From CAXXOK01 sp035353615 (GTDB taxonomy: Bacteria > Bacillota > Clostridia > Christensenellales > Aristaeellaceae), in the NCBI GenBank assembly GCA_035353615.1, contig DAOPZY010000006.1, forward strand, positions 1-64,000: 64,000 bases of DNA, in the 5' to 3' direction. This document shows positions 38,122-46,562 of the stretch, piece by piece. A program made the position numbers and the translations under genes. Each line of letters starts with the position of its first letter. Position 1 is the first letter of the stretch. The notes under the pieces are model-generated. The model was not told the DNA's origin. It saw only the letters and a list, made by a program, of their open reading frames with translations, and did no database searches.

Positions 38122-38400
38122 GCTTAACAACCGGCGGCAGATTGGCGAACCCGTTGCGGGAATACCGAAGCGGAGGCGGGTTTTCCGACCGTGCTACGCC
38201 GCGCCGAAAACAGGGCAAAGCTGAGAAACCCTGTCAGCGGGTCAGGCTTGATACCGCCGGGGCTGGGTATTCAGGCGCAACCCCATTGCCCGGCGGCGCA
38301 AAACCCCGGCAACAGGCGCGGGCTGTCCGCAGGCTCAAGTGTGCGTGGCACAACGTTCTGCGGCCCCTTTGAAAAGACTGATTATATTTAGGCCGATCCG

Positions 38401-38429
38401 TTTACAAAACCGGAACGGCATGTTACAAT
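38401..38429 (+). promoter_or_regulatory. rpsO-pnp promoter
   Basis: TTTACA (38401-38406), 17-nt spacer, TACAAT (38424-38429). It leaves a roughly 120-nt 5' leader before rpsO. Confidence 0.75.
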
Positions 38430-38555
38430 ATAACCTGTGCTTATATGGCATACGGTGAACCGTTCGCGCAGACGTTCGAAGGCCAACGGCGGACTATGCG
38501 AGCGGCGATTACCAGCGGGGCGCATTCGCGCTACCAAATCATGGAGGCGTTGAAC

Positions 38556-38810
38556 ATGGAAAAGTCGGAAATCATCAAAACATATGCCCGTCACGAGGGC
38601 GACACGGGTTCCCCGGAAGTGCAGATCGCGCTGCTGACGGAACGCATTAACCACCTCAACGAGCACCTGCAGATCAACAAGAAGGATCACCACAGCCGTC
38701 GCGGCCTGCTGCTGATGGTCGGTAAGCGTCGCGGCCTGCTGGATTATCTGAAGAAAACCGACATCGAGAGCTACCGTACCCTGATCGCTCAGCTGGGTTT
38801 GAGAAAGTAA
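38556..38810 (+). CDS. rpsO: 30S ribosomal protein S15
   Basis: An 84-residue protein, ATG at 38556 with GGAGG 8 nt upstream; the open frame extends upstream through the leader but the protein clearly begins MEKSEII. The S15 signature 'GDTGSPEVQIALLTERINHL' and 'HHSRRGLLLMVGKRRGLLDYL' (16S rRNA binding helices) are complete. It is a few residues shorter at the N-terminus than the usual 88-89. It is followed by pnp, the classic rpsO-pnp pair. Confidence 0.97.
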   Translation: MEKSEIIKTYARHEGDTGSPEVQIALLTERINHLNEHLQINKKDHHSRRGLLLMVGKRRGLLDYLKKTDIESYRTLIAQLGLRK

Positions 38811-38985
38811 AGCATTGGCAACACACAACCGCGTCCACGGCGAGTCGGTCGTTACGGCCCGCCGTAGCGCGGCTGTTTTGCAAAACGCGAGGGATGTTTC
38901 GCGTTCAAAGAGGCCGCGCAAGGGGCGCGGCCCATGGATGTTGCGGCGGGCAACGAGGTCCGTGCGCAGAGAAGAGGAGTAAGGA

Positions 38986-41166
38986 ATGGATTACAAGGTT
39001 TTCACTACAGAGCTGGCGGGGCGCCCGCTCTCCGTCGAATTTGGAAAGTATTGCCAGCAGGCGGCCGGTTCCGCGTTTGTGCGCTATGGCGACACCGTTG
39101 TAATGGTGAACGCCACCATGAGTGATATGCCCCGCGAGGGCGTAGACTTCTTCCCGCTTGCTGTAGATTTTGAAGAAAAGCAGTACGCCATTGGCAAGTT
39201 CCCCGGCGGCTTCATCAAACGCGAAGGCCGGCCGACGGAAAAGGCGACCCTGACCTGCCGCCTGATTGACCGCCCGCTGCGCCCCCTGTTCCCCAAGGGC
39301 ATGCGCAACGATGTGCAGGTTGTGGCGACTGTGCTCTCCGTTGATAAAGACATTCCCCCGGAAGTGCCCGCGATGATCGGTTCCTCCGCGGCGCTTGCGG
39401 TGAGCAATATTCCGTGGAACGGCCCCACGGGCACCGTTGTGGTTGGCTGTGTGGATGGCAAGTATGTGCTGAACCCGGACGACGCGCAGCGCAACAAGAG
39501 CAGCATGCACGTGTTTGTGAGCGGCACCAAGGACGCGGTGCTGATGGTGGAAGCCGGCGCTAACGAAGTGTCCGAGGAAGAAATGCTCGGCGCGATTCTG
39601 TTTGCGCATGAAGAAATCAAGAAGATCGTCGCCTTTATCGAAGGCATCGCCAAGGAAATCGGCGTTGAAAAGAGCGTTGTGCCGCTGGTGACAACCGGCG
39701 ACGATGTGAAGCAGGCGGTTCGAGAGTTTGCCTACGATAAGTGCGTGTGGACGTTTGCGACCAATGTGCGCGCCGAACGTCAGCAGCGCGAGGAGCTGGT
39801 TAAGAAAGAAACGACCGAGCACTTTGCCGAGCAGTTTGCCGGGCGCGCAGGCGAGGTAGCCGATGCGCTGTACTACCTGAACAAAGAAATTATGCGCCGG
39901 AAAATCCTCGATGAAGGCATCCGCGCGGATGGCCGCGGCCTAACCGACGTGCGCCCCATCTGGTGCGAAGTGGGCATTCTGCCGCGCACGCACGGCAGCG
40001 CGATCTTCACCCGCGGCGAAACGCAGGCGTTGACCGTGACCACCCTCGGCTCCATGAGCGATGTGCAGATGCTCGACGGCCTGGGCACGGAGGAATCCAA
40101 GCGTTACATTCACCATTACAACATGCCGCCCTATGCCACCGGCGAAGCCGGCCGCCTGAAAAGCCCCGGCCGCCGCGAAATCGGCCACGGCGCTCTGGCG
40201 GAACGCGCGCTGTTGCCCGTGATCCCCAGCGAAAACGAGTTTCCCTATTCGTTGCGTCTGGTGAGCGAAATCCTTGGCAGCAACGGCTCCAGCTCCATGG
40301 CGTCGGTGTGCGGCAGCACGCTGAGCCTGATGGATGCCGGCGTGCCGATCAAAGCCCCTGTGGCGGGCGTCGCCATGGGCCTGATTAAGGATACCGCAAG
40401 CGATAAGATCGCTGTGCTTACGGACATTCAGGGCCTTGAAGATTTCCTGGGCGATATGGATTTCAAGGTTGCCGGAACCGTCAAGGGCATCACCGCCATC
40501 CAGATGGATATTAAAATCGCCGGGATTGACCGCGTGATTCTGGAACGCGCGCTGAACCAGGCGAAGGTGGGCCGCCTGTACATCATGCAGGCCATGCTGA
40601 AAACCATCGCGCAGCCCAACGAGCACCTGAGCAAGTTTGCGCCCAAGATTATCCGCTTCACCATCAACCCCGAAAAGATCCGCGAGGTCATCGGCCCGGG
40701 TGGCAAGATGATCAACAAGATCATTGCCGAAACCGGCGTGAAGATCGACATCGAGGATGACGGGCGCGTTTACATCGCCACGCCGGATGAAGCCGCCGCC
40801 AACAAGGCCAAGAAGATCATCGAAGGCATCGCCAAGGATGTGGAAGTTGGGGACGTGTATCTGGGCAAAGTGGTCCGCATCATGAACTTTGGCGCCTTCA
40901 TCGAGCTGACCGGCGGCAAGGACGGCATGCTGCACATCAGCAAAATGGCCGACCACCGTGTGGAAAAAGTGGAAGACGTGATGAACATCGGCGACGAGGT
41001 GGAAGTGAAGGTCAACGAGATTGATTCTCAGGGCCGCATCAACCTGATCCGCACCAACATCGCGTATCCATCCGCGCCGGAAGGTGGCTTCCGCAGCAAT
41101 AACCCCGACCACCGTCGGCCTCCGCGCCGGGATGGGCGTCCCATGGGCGGTAACGACCGCAACTAA
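38986..41166 (+). CDS. pnp: Polyribonucleotide nucleotidyltransferase (PNPase)
   Basis: A 726-residue exoribonuclease; ATG at 38986 with AGGAG upstream. Two RNase PH domains (the second carries 'SEILGSNGSSSMASVCGSTL', phosphate and metal site, about residue 425), an intervening helical domain, a KH domain ('EVIGPGGKMINKIIAETG') and a C-terminal S1 domain ('GKVVRIMNFGAFIEL'). It degrades mRNA phosphorolytically. The 175-bp gap after rpsO contains two hairpins (AACGCGA/TCGCGTT and GGCCGCGC/GCGCGGCC), likely processing sites. Confidence 0.98.
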   Translation: MDYKVFTTELAGRPLSVEFGKYCQQAAGSAFVRYGDTVVMVNATMSDMPREGVDFFPLAVDFEEKQYAIGKFPGGFIKREGRPTEKATLTCRLIDRPLRPLFPKGMRNDVQVVATVLSVDKDIPPEVPAMIGSSAALAVSNIPWNGPTGTVVVGCVDGKYVLNPDDAQRNKSSMHVFVSGTKDAVLMVEAGANEVSEEEMLGAILFAHEEIKKIVAFIEGIAKEIGVEKSVVPLVTTGDDVKQAVREFAYDKCVWTFATNVRAERQQREELVKKETTEHFAEQFAGRAGEVADALYYLNKEIMRRKILDEGIRADGRGLTDVRPIWCEVGILPRTHGSAIFTRGETQALTVTTLGSMSDVQMLDGLGTEESKRYIHHYNMPPYATGEAGRLKSPGRREIGHGALAERALLPVIPSENEFPYSLRLVSEILGSNGSSSMASVCGSTLSLMDAGVPIKAPVAGVAMGLIKDTASDKIAVLTDIQGLEDFLGDMDFKVAGTVKGITAIQMDIKIAGIDRVILERALNQAKVGRLYIMQAMLKTIAQPNEHLSKFAPKIIRFTINPEKIREVIGPGGKMINKIIAETGVKIDIEDDGRVYIATPDEAAANKAKKIIEGIAKDVEVGDVYLGKVVRIMNFGAFIELTGGKDGMLHISKMADHRVEKVEDVMNIGDEVEVKVNEIDSQGRINLIRTNIAYPSAPEGGFRSNNPDHRRPPRRDGRPMGGNDRN

Positions 41167-41198
41167 GGCGGCTTACGGCTGTCGCAAGCGCTAATCGC

Positions 41199-41264
41199 CC
41201 GGGAGGCTAGCCTCCCGGTTCCCTTTGGGGGATTCCTCAACGCTCGGGCAGGGTCGCCTGCCCG
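41199..41264 (+). terminator. Two tandem perfect hairpins after pnp
   Basis: CCGGGAGGCTAGCCTCCCGG (41199-41218) is a fully self-complementary palindrome; CGGGCAGG/CCTGCCCG (41245-41252, 41257-41264) forms a second stem. Neither has a good T-tract, so they may act as mRNA 3'-end stabilisers or weak terminators. Confidence 0.5.
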
Positions 41265-41429
41265 GTTGCGGAAGGACGGTTTCAAGCGCCTGCGGCAGCT
41301 TTTTGTTTATATAAGCCACGAACCGGGTATAACCCGCATGTTTGTTACCGCAATAATCCATGCGCGTTGGGAAAGCCCCGCGCAATTGAAACAGCCGAGA
41401 GAATGCCCGGAACAAGAAAGGAAACCGAC

Positions 41430-42689
41430 ATGTTCGATCAAATTACGCTCCCCAATGGGTTACGGATTGTTGGAGAAAAGCTGACGCACGTGCGCAGCTG
41501 CACGGTTGGCGTTTGGGTGAAGGTCGGTTCCATGAATGAACGGCCGGACGAAAACGGCCTTTCCCATTTTATTGAGCATATGGTGTTCAAGGGCACGGCA
41601 ACGCGCACGGCCCGGGATATCGCCGAGGAAATGGATGATGTGGGCGGGCAGTTGAACGCCTTTACCAGCAAGGATTGCACCTGCTTTTACGCCAAAGTGA
41701 TCGATGAGGATTTGTCGCTTGCGGTGGATATCCTGAGCGACTTGACCCTTCGGCCAAAGTTTGACGAGGAAGAACTGCAAAAAGAACGGGGCGTTGTGCT
41801 GGAAGAAATCGCCATGGTGGAGGACACGCCGGAGGATTTGGTGAACGACGTGCTCTGCGAGGCGCAGTTTGACGGCTCCCTTCAGCGGCCGATCCTTGGC
41901 ACAGCGGAGCTGATCCGCCGCTACGCGAGGGAAGACCTGGTGCGTTACTGGCGCAGGCATTACCACCCGCAGAACATGGTGCTGGCCATTGCCGGCAATT
42001 ATGACTGGGAAGCGTTTCTCGCGCTGGTCGATCGGTTTTTCCATGACTTTCCCAACGAACAGCCGCCGGTGACGGTAATCGAAACGCAAACGCTTCTGAG
42101 CGGCCGCAAGGCGCGGGAAAAGGATACCGAGCAATTGCAGATTTCGCTGGGCTATCCCGGCGTGTCATTGGGGTCGGACGATCTGTATGCGCTGTCCGTT
42201 TTTAACAACGCGATCGGCGGCGGCATGAGCAGCCGGCTTTTTCAGCGCATCCGGGAGGAACTGGGCATGGCGTACAGCGTGTACACGTTCCCCACCAGCT
42301 ATCCGGGGTGCGGAACCTTTACCATTTATGCGGGCACATCCCCGGAAAACGGGGAAACGGTGCTGCGCGAAATTGAGCAGGAACTGGACAAGGTGCTAAC
42401 GCACGGTTTAAGCGAAAAGGAGCTGAAAAGCGCGAAGGCGCAACTGAAAGGCGGCTTCCTGCTCGGCTTGGAAAGCTCGTCCGGGCGGATGCAATCCATT
42501 GGGCGCGGCACGCTGCTGCTCAACCGCCTGACCCCGCCGGAGGAAACGCTGGCTAAAATTGAAGCGGTTACGCTGGAGGATGTGCTCCGCATCGCGCGCG
42601 CATCGCTGGAAGCCAAACCGAGCGCCGCGATTGTGGGCAAAGTGGCCGAGCGTTACCTTGGCTTGATTGGGGGAAAAGCCCGTGGATAA
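41430..42689 (+). CDS. M16-family zinc metallopeptidase (YmxG-like)
   Basis: A 419-residue protein; ATG at 41430 with AAGAAAGGAA upstream. The inverted zinc motif H-x2-E-H is 'HFIEH' (residues 46-50), with the third ligand in 'LEEIAMVEDTPED' about 75 residues later. The second half has the inactive-domain motif 'GGGMSSRLFQRIREELGMAYSV'. Length and position after pnp match the YmxG/mlpA peptidases found next to rpsO-pnp in Firmicutes. No signal peptide. The natural substrate is not known. Confidence 0.92.
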   Translation: MFDQITLPNGLRIVGEKLTHVRSCTVGVWVKVGSMNERPDENGLSHFIEHMVFKGTATRTARDIAEEMDDVGGQLNAFTSKDCTCFYAKVIDEDLSLAVDILSDLTLRPKFDEEELQKERGVVLEEIAMVEDTPEDLVNDVLCEAQFDGSLQRPILGTAELIRRYAREDLVRYWRRHYHPQNMVLAIAGNYDWEAFLALVDRFFHDFPNEQPPVTVIETQTLLSGRKAREKDTEQLQISLGYPGVSLGSDDLYALSVFNNAIGGGMSSRLFQRIREELGMAYSVYTFPTSYPGCGTFTIYAGTSPENGETVLREIEQELDKVLTHGLSEKELKSAKAQLKGGFLLGLESSSGRMQSIGRGTLLLNRLTPPEETLAKIEAVTLEDVLRIARASLEAKPSAAIVGKVAERYLGLIGGKARG

Positions 42690-43080
42690 GCTGGAAGCGA
42701 TTTTTGCCTTGCAGCTGGGCTTTCAGGAAAAGCTGAAACGGGAACGAAACCTGCAGGATATCCCCATGGAACAGTGGATCCAGAAGCAGACGCTCGCGAT
42801 GCTTAGCGAGCTGGCGGAGCTGTTGGAAGAAGTCAATTTTAAATGGTGGAAAAACCCGCATGAGCTGAACACCGGCAACATCCGGGAGGAACTATCCGAT
42901 ATTCTTCATTTTTTTGTGAGCATGTGCATTGAAGCCGGGATGAGCGCGGAGGACCTGTACAACACCTATGTGGGCAAAAACAGGGAGAACGTGCGCCGTC
43001 AGGATGGGCTGAGCGAAAAGCCGGGTTATGCCGTCCATCCGGATACAGTGGCTTCGATGCAGAATACCGAGCAATCCTAA
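42682..43080 (+). CDS. Dimeric dUTPase-like (all-alpha NTP pyrophosphatase) protein
   Basis: A 132-residue protein. I chose the GTG at 42682 (VDKLEAIFALQ) because GGGGGAAAA precedes it and relatives start here; it overlaps the peptidase stop by 8 bp. The metal motifs of dimeric dUTPase/MazG folds are present: 'SELAELLEEVNFKWWKN' (E-x2-E) and 'EELSDILHFFVSMCIEAG' (E-x2-D). The likely reaction is dUTP to dUMP and pyrophosphate, protecting DNA from uracil. A strong terminator follows. Confidence 0.85.
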   Translation: MDKLEAIFALQLGFQEKLKRERNLQDIPMEQWIQKQTLAMLSELAELLEEVNFKWWKNPHELNTGNIREELSDILHFFVSMCIEAGMSAEDLYNTYVGKNRENVRRQDGLSEKPGYAVHPDTVASMQNTEQS

Positions 43081-43150
43081 AACGGCACAGGGCCGCGTCA
43101 CCTTGACGTGCTCAAAGAACCGGTGCGACGAAAACGATCCGTATAGCAGC

Positions 43151-43196
43151 AAACAGGGCCGACGCGCGGGAGCTTTCCCGCGCGTCGGCCCTGTTT
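43151..43196. terminator. Strong bidirectional terminator between convergent genes
   Basis: A 21-bp perfect stem (43151-43171 and 43176-43196) with a 4-nt loop; the arms begin AAACAGGGCC and end GGCCCTGTTT, so both strands carry an A/T flank. It separates the plus-strand dUTPase-like gene from the minus-strand secreted protein gene. Confidence 0.93.
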
Positions 43197-43271
43197 CGAT
43201 TGTCTTGCCCGGGTGAATGCAAACCGCGCGAAGCTGAGGTGCGGGTCGCGTTCGGGCAATGGGATGCCGAG

Positions 43272-43799
43272 CTATTTGAATTGAACGATTTTAAGGGTAC
43301 TAATCAGGGAAAGGGCGATATTGATCTGATCGTCGGTCAACACGGCGTAGTTGTCGTTCCAAACGGACATCTGGATGAAATACCCGTTGAACAGCAACAC
43401 GATCATCGCGGAATCGGTGAGGGATTCATCGTTAATCAGCATATAATCGTAACCGGCGGTTGTCTTTGCAATGGTATAGGAGGGATCGTCCAAATCCGCG
43501 CTGAACACGGAAAACAGCGTATCCTGCTCGTCCTTGGACAAATCCGCGATGGACGATTCGGTATATTCCTCCGTGGGGGCGACGCTGATGTACAGATGGG
43601 GCATCGTGGCATCGGTGAAGTTGATGAAGGTATAAGGCACATCACTGTTGGTTTCAACGCTGACGGTGGCGTCACTGGGCAAATCGATGGTCAAATCAAA
43701 TCCGCTGGCATTTTCCGTAAGCTTCACGGTTTCGGCTAACGAGAGGGGGGCGATGGTTAAAAGCATCAACGCCAACAGGATCGCAATCGCCTTTTTCAT
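43272..43799 (-). CDS. Small secreted protein of unknown function
   Basis: A 175-residue protein; ATG at 43799 (MKKAIAILLALML), 7 nt after GGAGG (an ATG 6 nt earlier is too close). A signal peptide covers residues 1-22 (cut near SLA-ET). The mature part is acidic and strand-rich ('GFDLTIDLPSDATVSVETNSD', 'YDYMLINDESLTDSAMIVLLFNGYFIQMSVW'), resembling small exported lipocalin/PsbP-like folds, but I do not recognise a family. It follows the SH3-domain gene by 30 bp, so they form an operon and may act together at the cell surface. Confidence 0.75.
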   Translation of the reverse strand: MKKAIAILLALMLLTIAPLSLAETVKLTENASGFDLTIDLPSDATVSVETNSDVPYTFINFTDATMPHLYISVAPTEEYTESSIADLSKDEQDTLFSVFSADLDDPSYTIAKTTAGYDYMLINDESLTDSAMIVLLFNGYFIQMSVWNDNYAVLTDDQINIALSLISTLKIVQFK

Positions 43800-43829
43800 A
43801 TACATACCTCCGTATTTATTGATACTGGG

Positions 43830-44399
43830 TTAGTTTGTGGCGGATAAAAACTCTGCCATCATGAAGCCGGAGCTTTCATTCAGTTCATCGTAAACCTGGC
43901 ACCATGTGCCGTTTTGCGAAATGACAACCAGCTCGCTGCCGTTATAGTAGTCGCTTTGAACCGGCTGGCTTTTGCTGGGCGCCCAACGAAGGTGCACAAA
44001 GCCGCCGGGGGAGGAGGGGCGAACGGTTGCGGTGTAGTAGCACTTGGAAAAGTTATCGTACAACCCGGAGGATTGGGTCGGCGTGGCGGACTTGGTCGGT
44101 TGCGGGTTGGGGCTGGGCTTGTCGGTGCTCAGGTAGCGGAACATGCAATAACCGTCGCTGTTTTTATAGTAGACATGCGCCCATGAGCTGCCCACAAAGC
44201 CGTCGTCCACTGTGACTTTGGCGCCGTAAGGGATGCGGGTAATCACGTTGCCGTCCATGGAGGGGTAATCCCGCATGTTCAGGGATTTTCCGTTGCTGGT
44301 GTAAACGTACATGGTGGTATCGGCGAACGCGCAAACCGTCGGGATGAAACTTGCGACTAGCACCAATGCGAAAACAATGGCCCACACTCTGTTTCTCAT
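43830..44399 (-). CDS. Secreted protein with bacterial SH3 domain(s)
   Basis: A 189-residue exported protein; ATG at 44399 with AGGAGGG 7 nt upstream. Residues 1-26 are a signal peptide (cut near CAFA). Residues 29-92 form an SH3_3-type domain ('LNMRDYPSMDGNVITRIPYGAKVTV', 'GSSWAHVYYKNSDGYCMFRYL'). A Pro/Ser/Thr/Gln linker (about 93-112) leads to a second SH3-like unit ('VHLRWAPSKSQPV', 'SGFMMAEFL'). Such domains bind cell-wall peptides. It is the first gene of a two-gene secreted operon; a promoter lies at 44451-44479. Confidence 0.88.
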   Translation of the reverse strand: MRNRVWAIVFALVLVASFIPTVCAFADTTMYVYTSNGKSLNMRDYPSMDGNVITRIPYGAKVTVDDGFVGSSWAHVYYKNSDGYCMFRYLSTDKPSPNPQPTKSATPTQSSGLYDNFSKCYYTATVRPSSPGGFVHLRWAPSKSQPVQSDYYNGSELVVISQNGTWCQVYDELNESSGFMMAEFLSATN

Positions 44400-44450
44400 A
44401 GTTGACCCTCCTGTTTGATTGATCGGCATAGCCGAAACGTCTGTATCCAC

Positions 44451-44479
44451 ATTATACCATCGCATGGGATAAAAGACAA
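44451..44479 (-). promoter_or_regulatory. Promoter of the secreted-protein operon
   Basis: Minus-strand TTGTCT (44474-44479), 17-nt spacer, TATAAT (44451-44456), about 50 bp before the SH3-protein start. Confidence 0.7.
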
Positions 44480-44579
44480 ACACAATCGTGCGCAAAATGA
44501 GGCCGGTTGAGGGATTGGCCGGGTTGCGCGGAGGCGGGGACCTGTGGGAGGAGGCGGAAACGTGTGGGAGGCGCGGGGT

Positions 44580-45083
44580 TCAGGGGATTTGCGGCGGAAA
44601 GTAGAGCGCGCGCAGGAAACTGATGCCGGTTTGCGTGCGGAACAGGTTTTGCTCAATCTGGCGGATCGAAGTCTGCGAAAGCCCGTCCTCATGGATGTTC
44701 ACCAGAAAATCCGCCTCTACGAGTATCTGGTAGTCCGCATCCCGAATATCGGCGTAGGTGTGGTGATGCGCGATCAGCCAACCAACCCGGCGGATCACCT
44801 CCGAAGGGATCGAAAGCGCCGTGAGCAACCGCTCCGCTTCCGCGGGCCCCTCCAGCTGCTGATATTCGCCGGATGCGCTATGGTACTTCTGCTCGCTCAG
44901 TTTGATACCGATATCGTGCGTGAGCGCGGCAATCTCCAGCGTGCGTTGCGCCGCTTCGTCCAACCCTTCCAATTCGCCAATCGCCTTGGCAAAGCCGTAT
45001 ACCTTCAAAAAATGGTTGATGCGGCGCACATCTCCGGCAAAGTAGGCGATCATGGCCTGTTCAACCTGTGCGACAGGATTCAT
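44580..45083 (-). CDS. HD-domain phosphohydrolase
   Basis: A 167-residue protein; of two ATGs (45089, 45083) the second has the better distance from AAAGGA. The HD motif is 'ALTHDIGIK' with the upstream His in 'INHFLKVYGFAKAIGELEGL' and the downstream 'IAHHHTYADI' plus 'LVEADFLVN' (Asp), giving the full H...HD...D metal set. This resembles small YedJ/HDIG-type hydrolases acting on nucleotides or phosphate monoesters. Cytoplasmic, single gene. Confidence 0.85.
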   Translation of the reverse strand: MNPVAQVEQAMIAYFAGDVRRINHFLKVYGFAKAIGELEGLDEAAQRTLEIAALTHDIGIKLSEQKYHSASGEYQQLEGPAEAERLLTALSIPSEVIRRVGWLIAHHHTYADIRDADYQILVEADFLVNIHEDGLSQTSIRQIEQNLFRTQTGISFLRALYFPPQIP

Positions 45084-45145
45084 TGGCATCAGTCCTTTCG
45101 GCGGTTGCGGATCAAACCGGGCGGCGATGGAAAGGTTCTGCGGCT

Positions 45146-45173
45146 ATTATACCATAGTGGATGCCGTGCACAA
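45146..45173 (-). promoter_or_regulatory. Probable promoter of the HD-domain gene
   Basis: Minus-strand TATAAT (45146-45151) with a weak -35 TTGTGC (45168-45173) at 16 nt, about 60 bp before the HD gene. Confidence 0.5.
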
Positions 45174-45276
45174 GCCGCCAAGGTGTAACAAACAGGCGAG
45201 AGATTAACAAACGCCGCAGGGGGCCGCGCGGCGTTTGCTGCCGGATGGCCCAGCCGGTGTGAGCCAAGATAGGAAT

Positions 45277-45304
45277 AAGCCGCACGGCGAATACCATGCG
45301 GCTT
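45277..45304 (-). terminator. Hairpin after the ferredoxin gene
   Basis: AAGCCGCACGG (45277-45287) pairs with CCATGCGGCTT (45294-45304) with one G-U pair; 27 bp after the ferredoxin stop on the minus strand. The T-tract is weak (ATTCCTATCTT). Confidence 0.55.
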
Positions 45305-45330
45305 TGCGGTTCGGTGGACCCTAGACAACC

Positions 45331-45522
45331 TTACGGTTCGACCGTAATGACCGTTACGGGGCAGTTGTCGGCAGCTTCCTGCGCCGAGGCTTCCTCCCCG
45401 GTCGGGACGGGGTCGGTGTAGACTTCGGCCAGCGAATCATCCGCCATGCGGAACACGGCCGGACAGGTCGAGGCGCAAAGCCCGCAGCCAATACAACCGG
45501 TGCGATCGATCGATGCTTTCAT
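45331..45522 (-). CDS. Ferredoxin (single 4Fe-4S)
   Basis: A 63-residue protein; ATG at 45522, GAAGGAGGG upstream. 'CIGCGLCASTCP' (C-x2-C-x2-C-x3-C-P) and a late cysteine ('DNCPVTVI') match bacterial [4Fe-4S] ferredoxins of the Thermotoga/Clostridium single-cluster type, where the fourth ligand can come from the late cysteine. It is acidic and cytoplasmic. Neighbours do not point to a particular redox partner. Confidence 0.93.
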   Translation of the reverse strand: MKASIDRTGCIGCGLCASTCPAVFRMADDSLAEVYTDPVPTGEEASAQEAADNCPVTVITVEP

Positions 45523-45846
45523 GGGGTTACCCTCCTTCATTGGGTTGTAAAGGAAACGGCCTGTTGCCTGCGGTTCGCGGCTACGTGGCTGCGTGGCTGC
45601 AAAGCCGACGTTTAGCCGGGACACCGCTCAGGAAAAGACCGCGCAACGCGCAGCCGGTGGGTTGCGGGCGTTGCCAATGCAGGCGTTGGGTTCCGCATGG
45701 CCAGCTAAGGGGACTGATGCGGAACTCACAACCTCAGTATAACACAAAACGCAGGGATGTATGTTGGAAAACCAACAAACAACCCTGCGCTTTTTGAAAT
45801 GCCGGTATCATTCGGGTACCTGGATGGCCGGAAGGGGCGCGCCGGT
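45523..45846. other. Intergenic region between livF and ferredoxin
   Basis: About 320 bp containing the ferredoxin ribosome binding site, a minus-strand TATACT near 45737-45742 that could be its -10, and the liv operon terminator (45750-45795). Nothing else is visible. Confidence 0.5.
45750..45795. terminator. Bidirectional terminator after livF
   Basis: CGCAGGG (45750-45756) pairs with CCCTGCG (45783-45789); an inner stem TGTTGG/CCAACA (45762-45767, 45772-45777) stacks on it. TTTTT follows on the plus strand and GTTTTGTGTT on the minus strand, where it closes the liv operon. Confidence 0.8.
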
Positions 45847-46551
45847 TTACACGCCCAGATAGGCTTTGCGAACGCGGTCGTCCTCCAGCAGATCGGATGC
45901 GCTTCCGTTCATCACGATACTGCCCGTTTCCAACACATACGCGCGGCTGGAAATGGAGAGCGCGATTTTCGCGTTCTGCTCCACCAGCAGGATGGTAATT
46001 CCCTGCTCATGAAGGGTTTCGATGATATGGAAAATCTCCTTCACGAGGATGGGGGAAAGGCCCATGGAAGGCTCGTCCATCAGCAGAATCTTGGGGTTGG
46101 TCATCAGCGCGCGACCAGTCGCCAGCATCTGTTGCTCGCCGCCGGACAGCGTGCCCGCCACCTGCTTGGCGCGCTCCTTCAAGCGGGGGAAGCTCTTAAA
46201 CACCGTTTCGATGTTATTCTTGATGCGCTCGTTATCGAACACTGTGTAAGCGCCCATTCGCAGGTTTTCCATGACCGTCATTCGGCTGAAAACATGCCGG
46301 CCTTCGGGAACGTGCGCCATTCCAAGGGTAATGATCTTGTTGGGCGCGGTGGCGCGCAGGTTGGCGCCGTTATAAACGATCTCGCCCGACGTAGCCTTGA
46401 CAAGCCCCGTGATGGTGTGCAAAATGGTGGTTTTACCCGCGCCGTTGGCGCCGATCAGGGATACGACCTCCCCGTCGTTCACCTCCAGCGATATCCCCTT
46501 GATGGCGTGAATCGCGCCGTAATGAACATGAAGATCTTTAACGCTCAGCAT
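45847..46551 (-). CDS. livF: Branched-chain amino acid ABC transporter ATPase LivF
   Basis: A 234-residue ATPase; ATG at 46551, AGGAGGGG upstream inside the end of livG. Walker A GANGAGKTT, 'GMAHVPEGRHVFSRMTVMENL', signature 'LSGGEQQMLATGRAL', Walker B 'ILLMDEPSMGLSP', H-loop 'LLVEQNAKIAL' (Q-N instead of H-D, normal for LivF). The length and the short C-terminus 'LEDDRVRKAYLGV' identify LivF. It is the last gene of the importer operon. Confidence 0.96.
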   Translation of the reverse strand: MLSVKDLHVHYGAIHAIKGISLEVNDGEVVSLIGANGAGKTTILHTITGLVKATSGEIVYNGANLRATAPNKIITLGMAHVPEGRHVFSRMTVMENLRMGAYTVFDNERIKNNIETVFKSFPRLKERAKQVAGTLSGGEQQMLATGRALMTNPKILLMDEPSMGLSPILVKEIFHIIETLHEQGITILLVEQNAKIALSISSRAYVLETGSIVMNGSASDLLEDDRVRKAYLGV

Positions 46552-46562
46552 TGCAACCCCTC

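Larger units (their letters stand above)
38065..38555. other. Intergenic region and rpsO leader
   Basis: About 490 bp holding the exporter terminator (38074-38121), some 280 bp with no feature I can support, the rpsO promoter (38401-38429) and a leader of about 120 nt in front of S15. The leader has inverted repeats (e.g. GAACCGTTCGC / GCGAGCGGCG surroundings) and may contain the S15 autoregulatory structure, but I cannot match a known motif class. Confidence 0.45.

Noticed and set aside
44530..44575. Short imperfect repeat TGTGGGAGG twice, 20-25 bp apart
   Set aside because: Too short and too degenerate in a GC-rich stretch to support a regulatory or repeat call.
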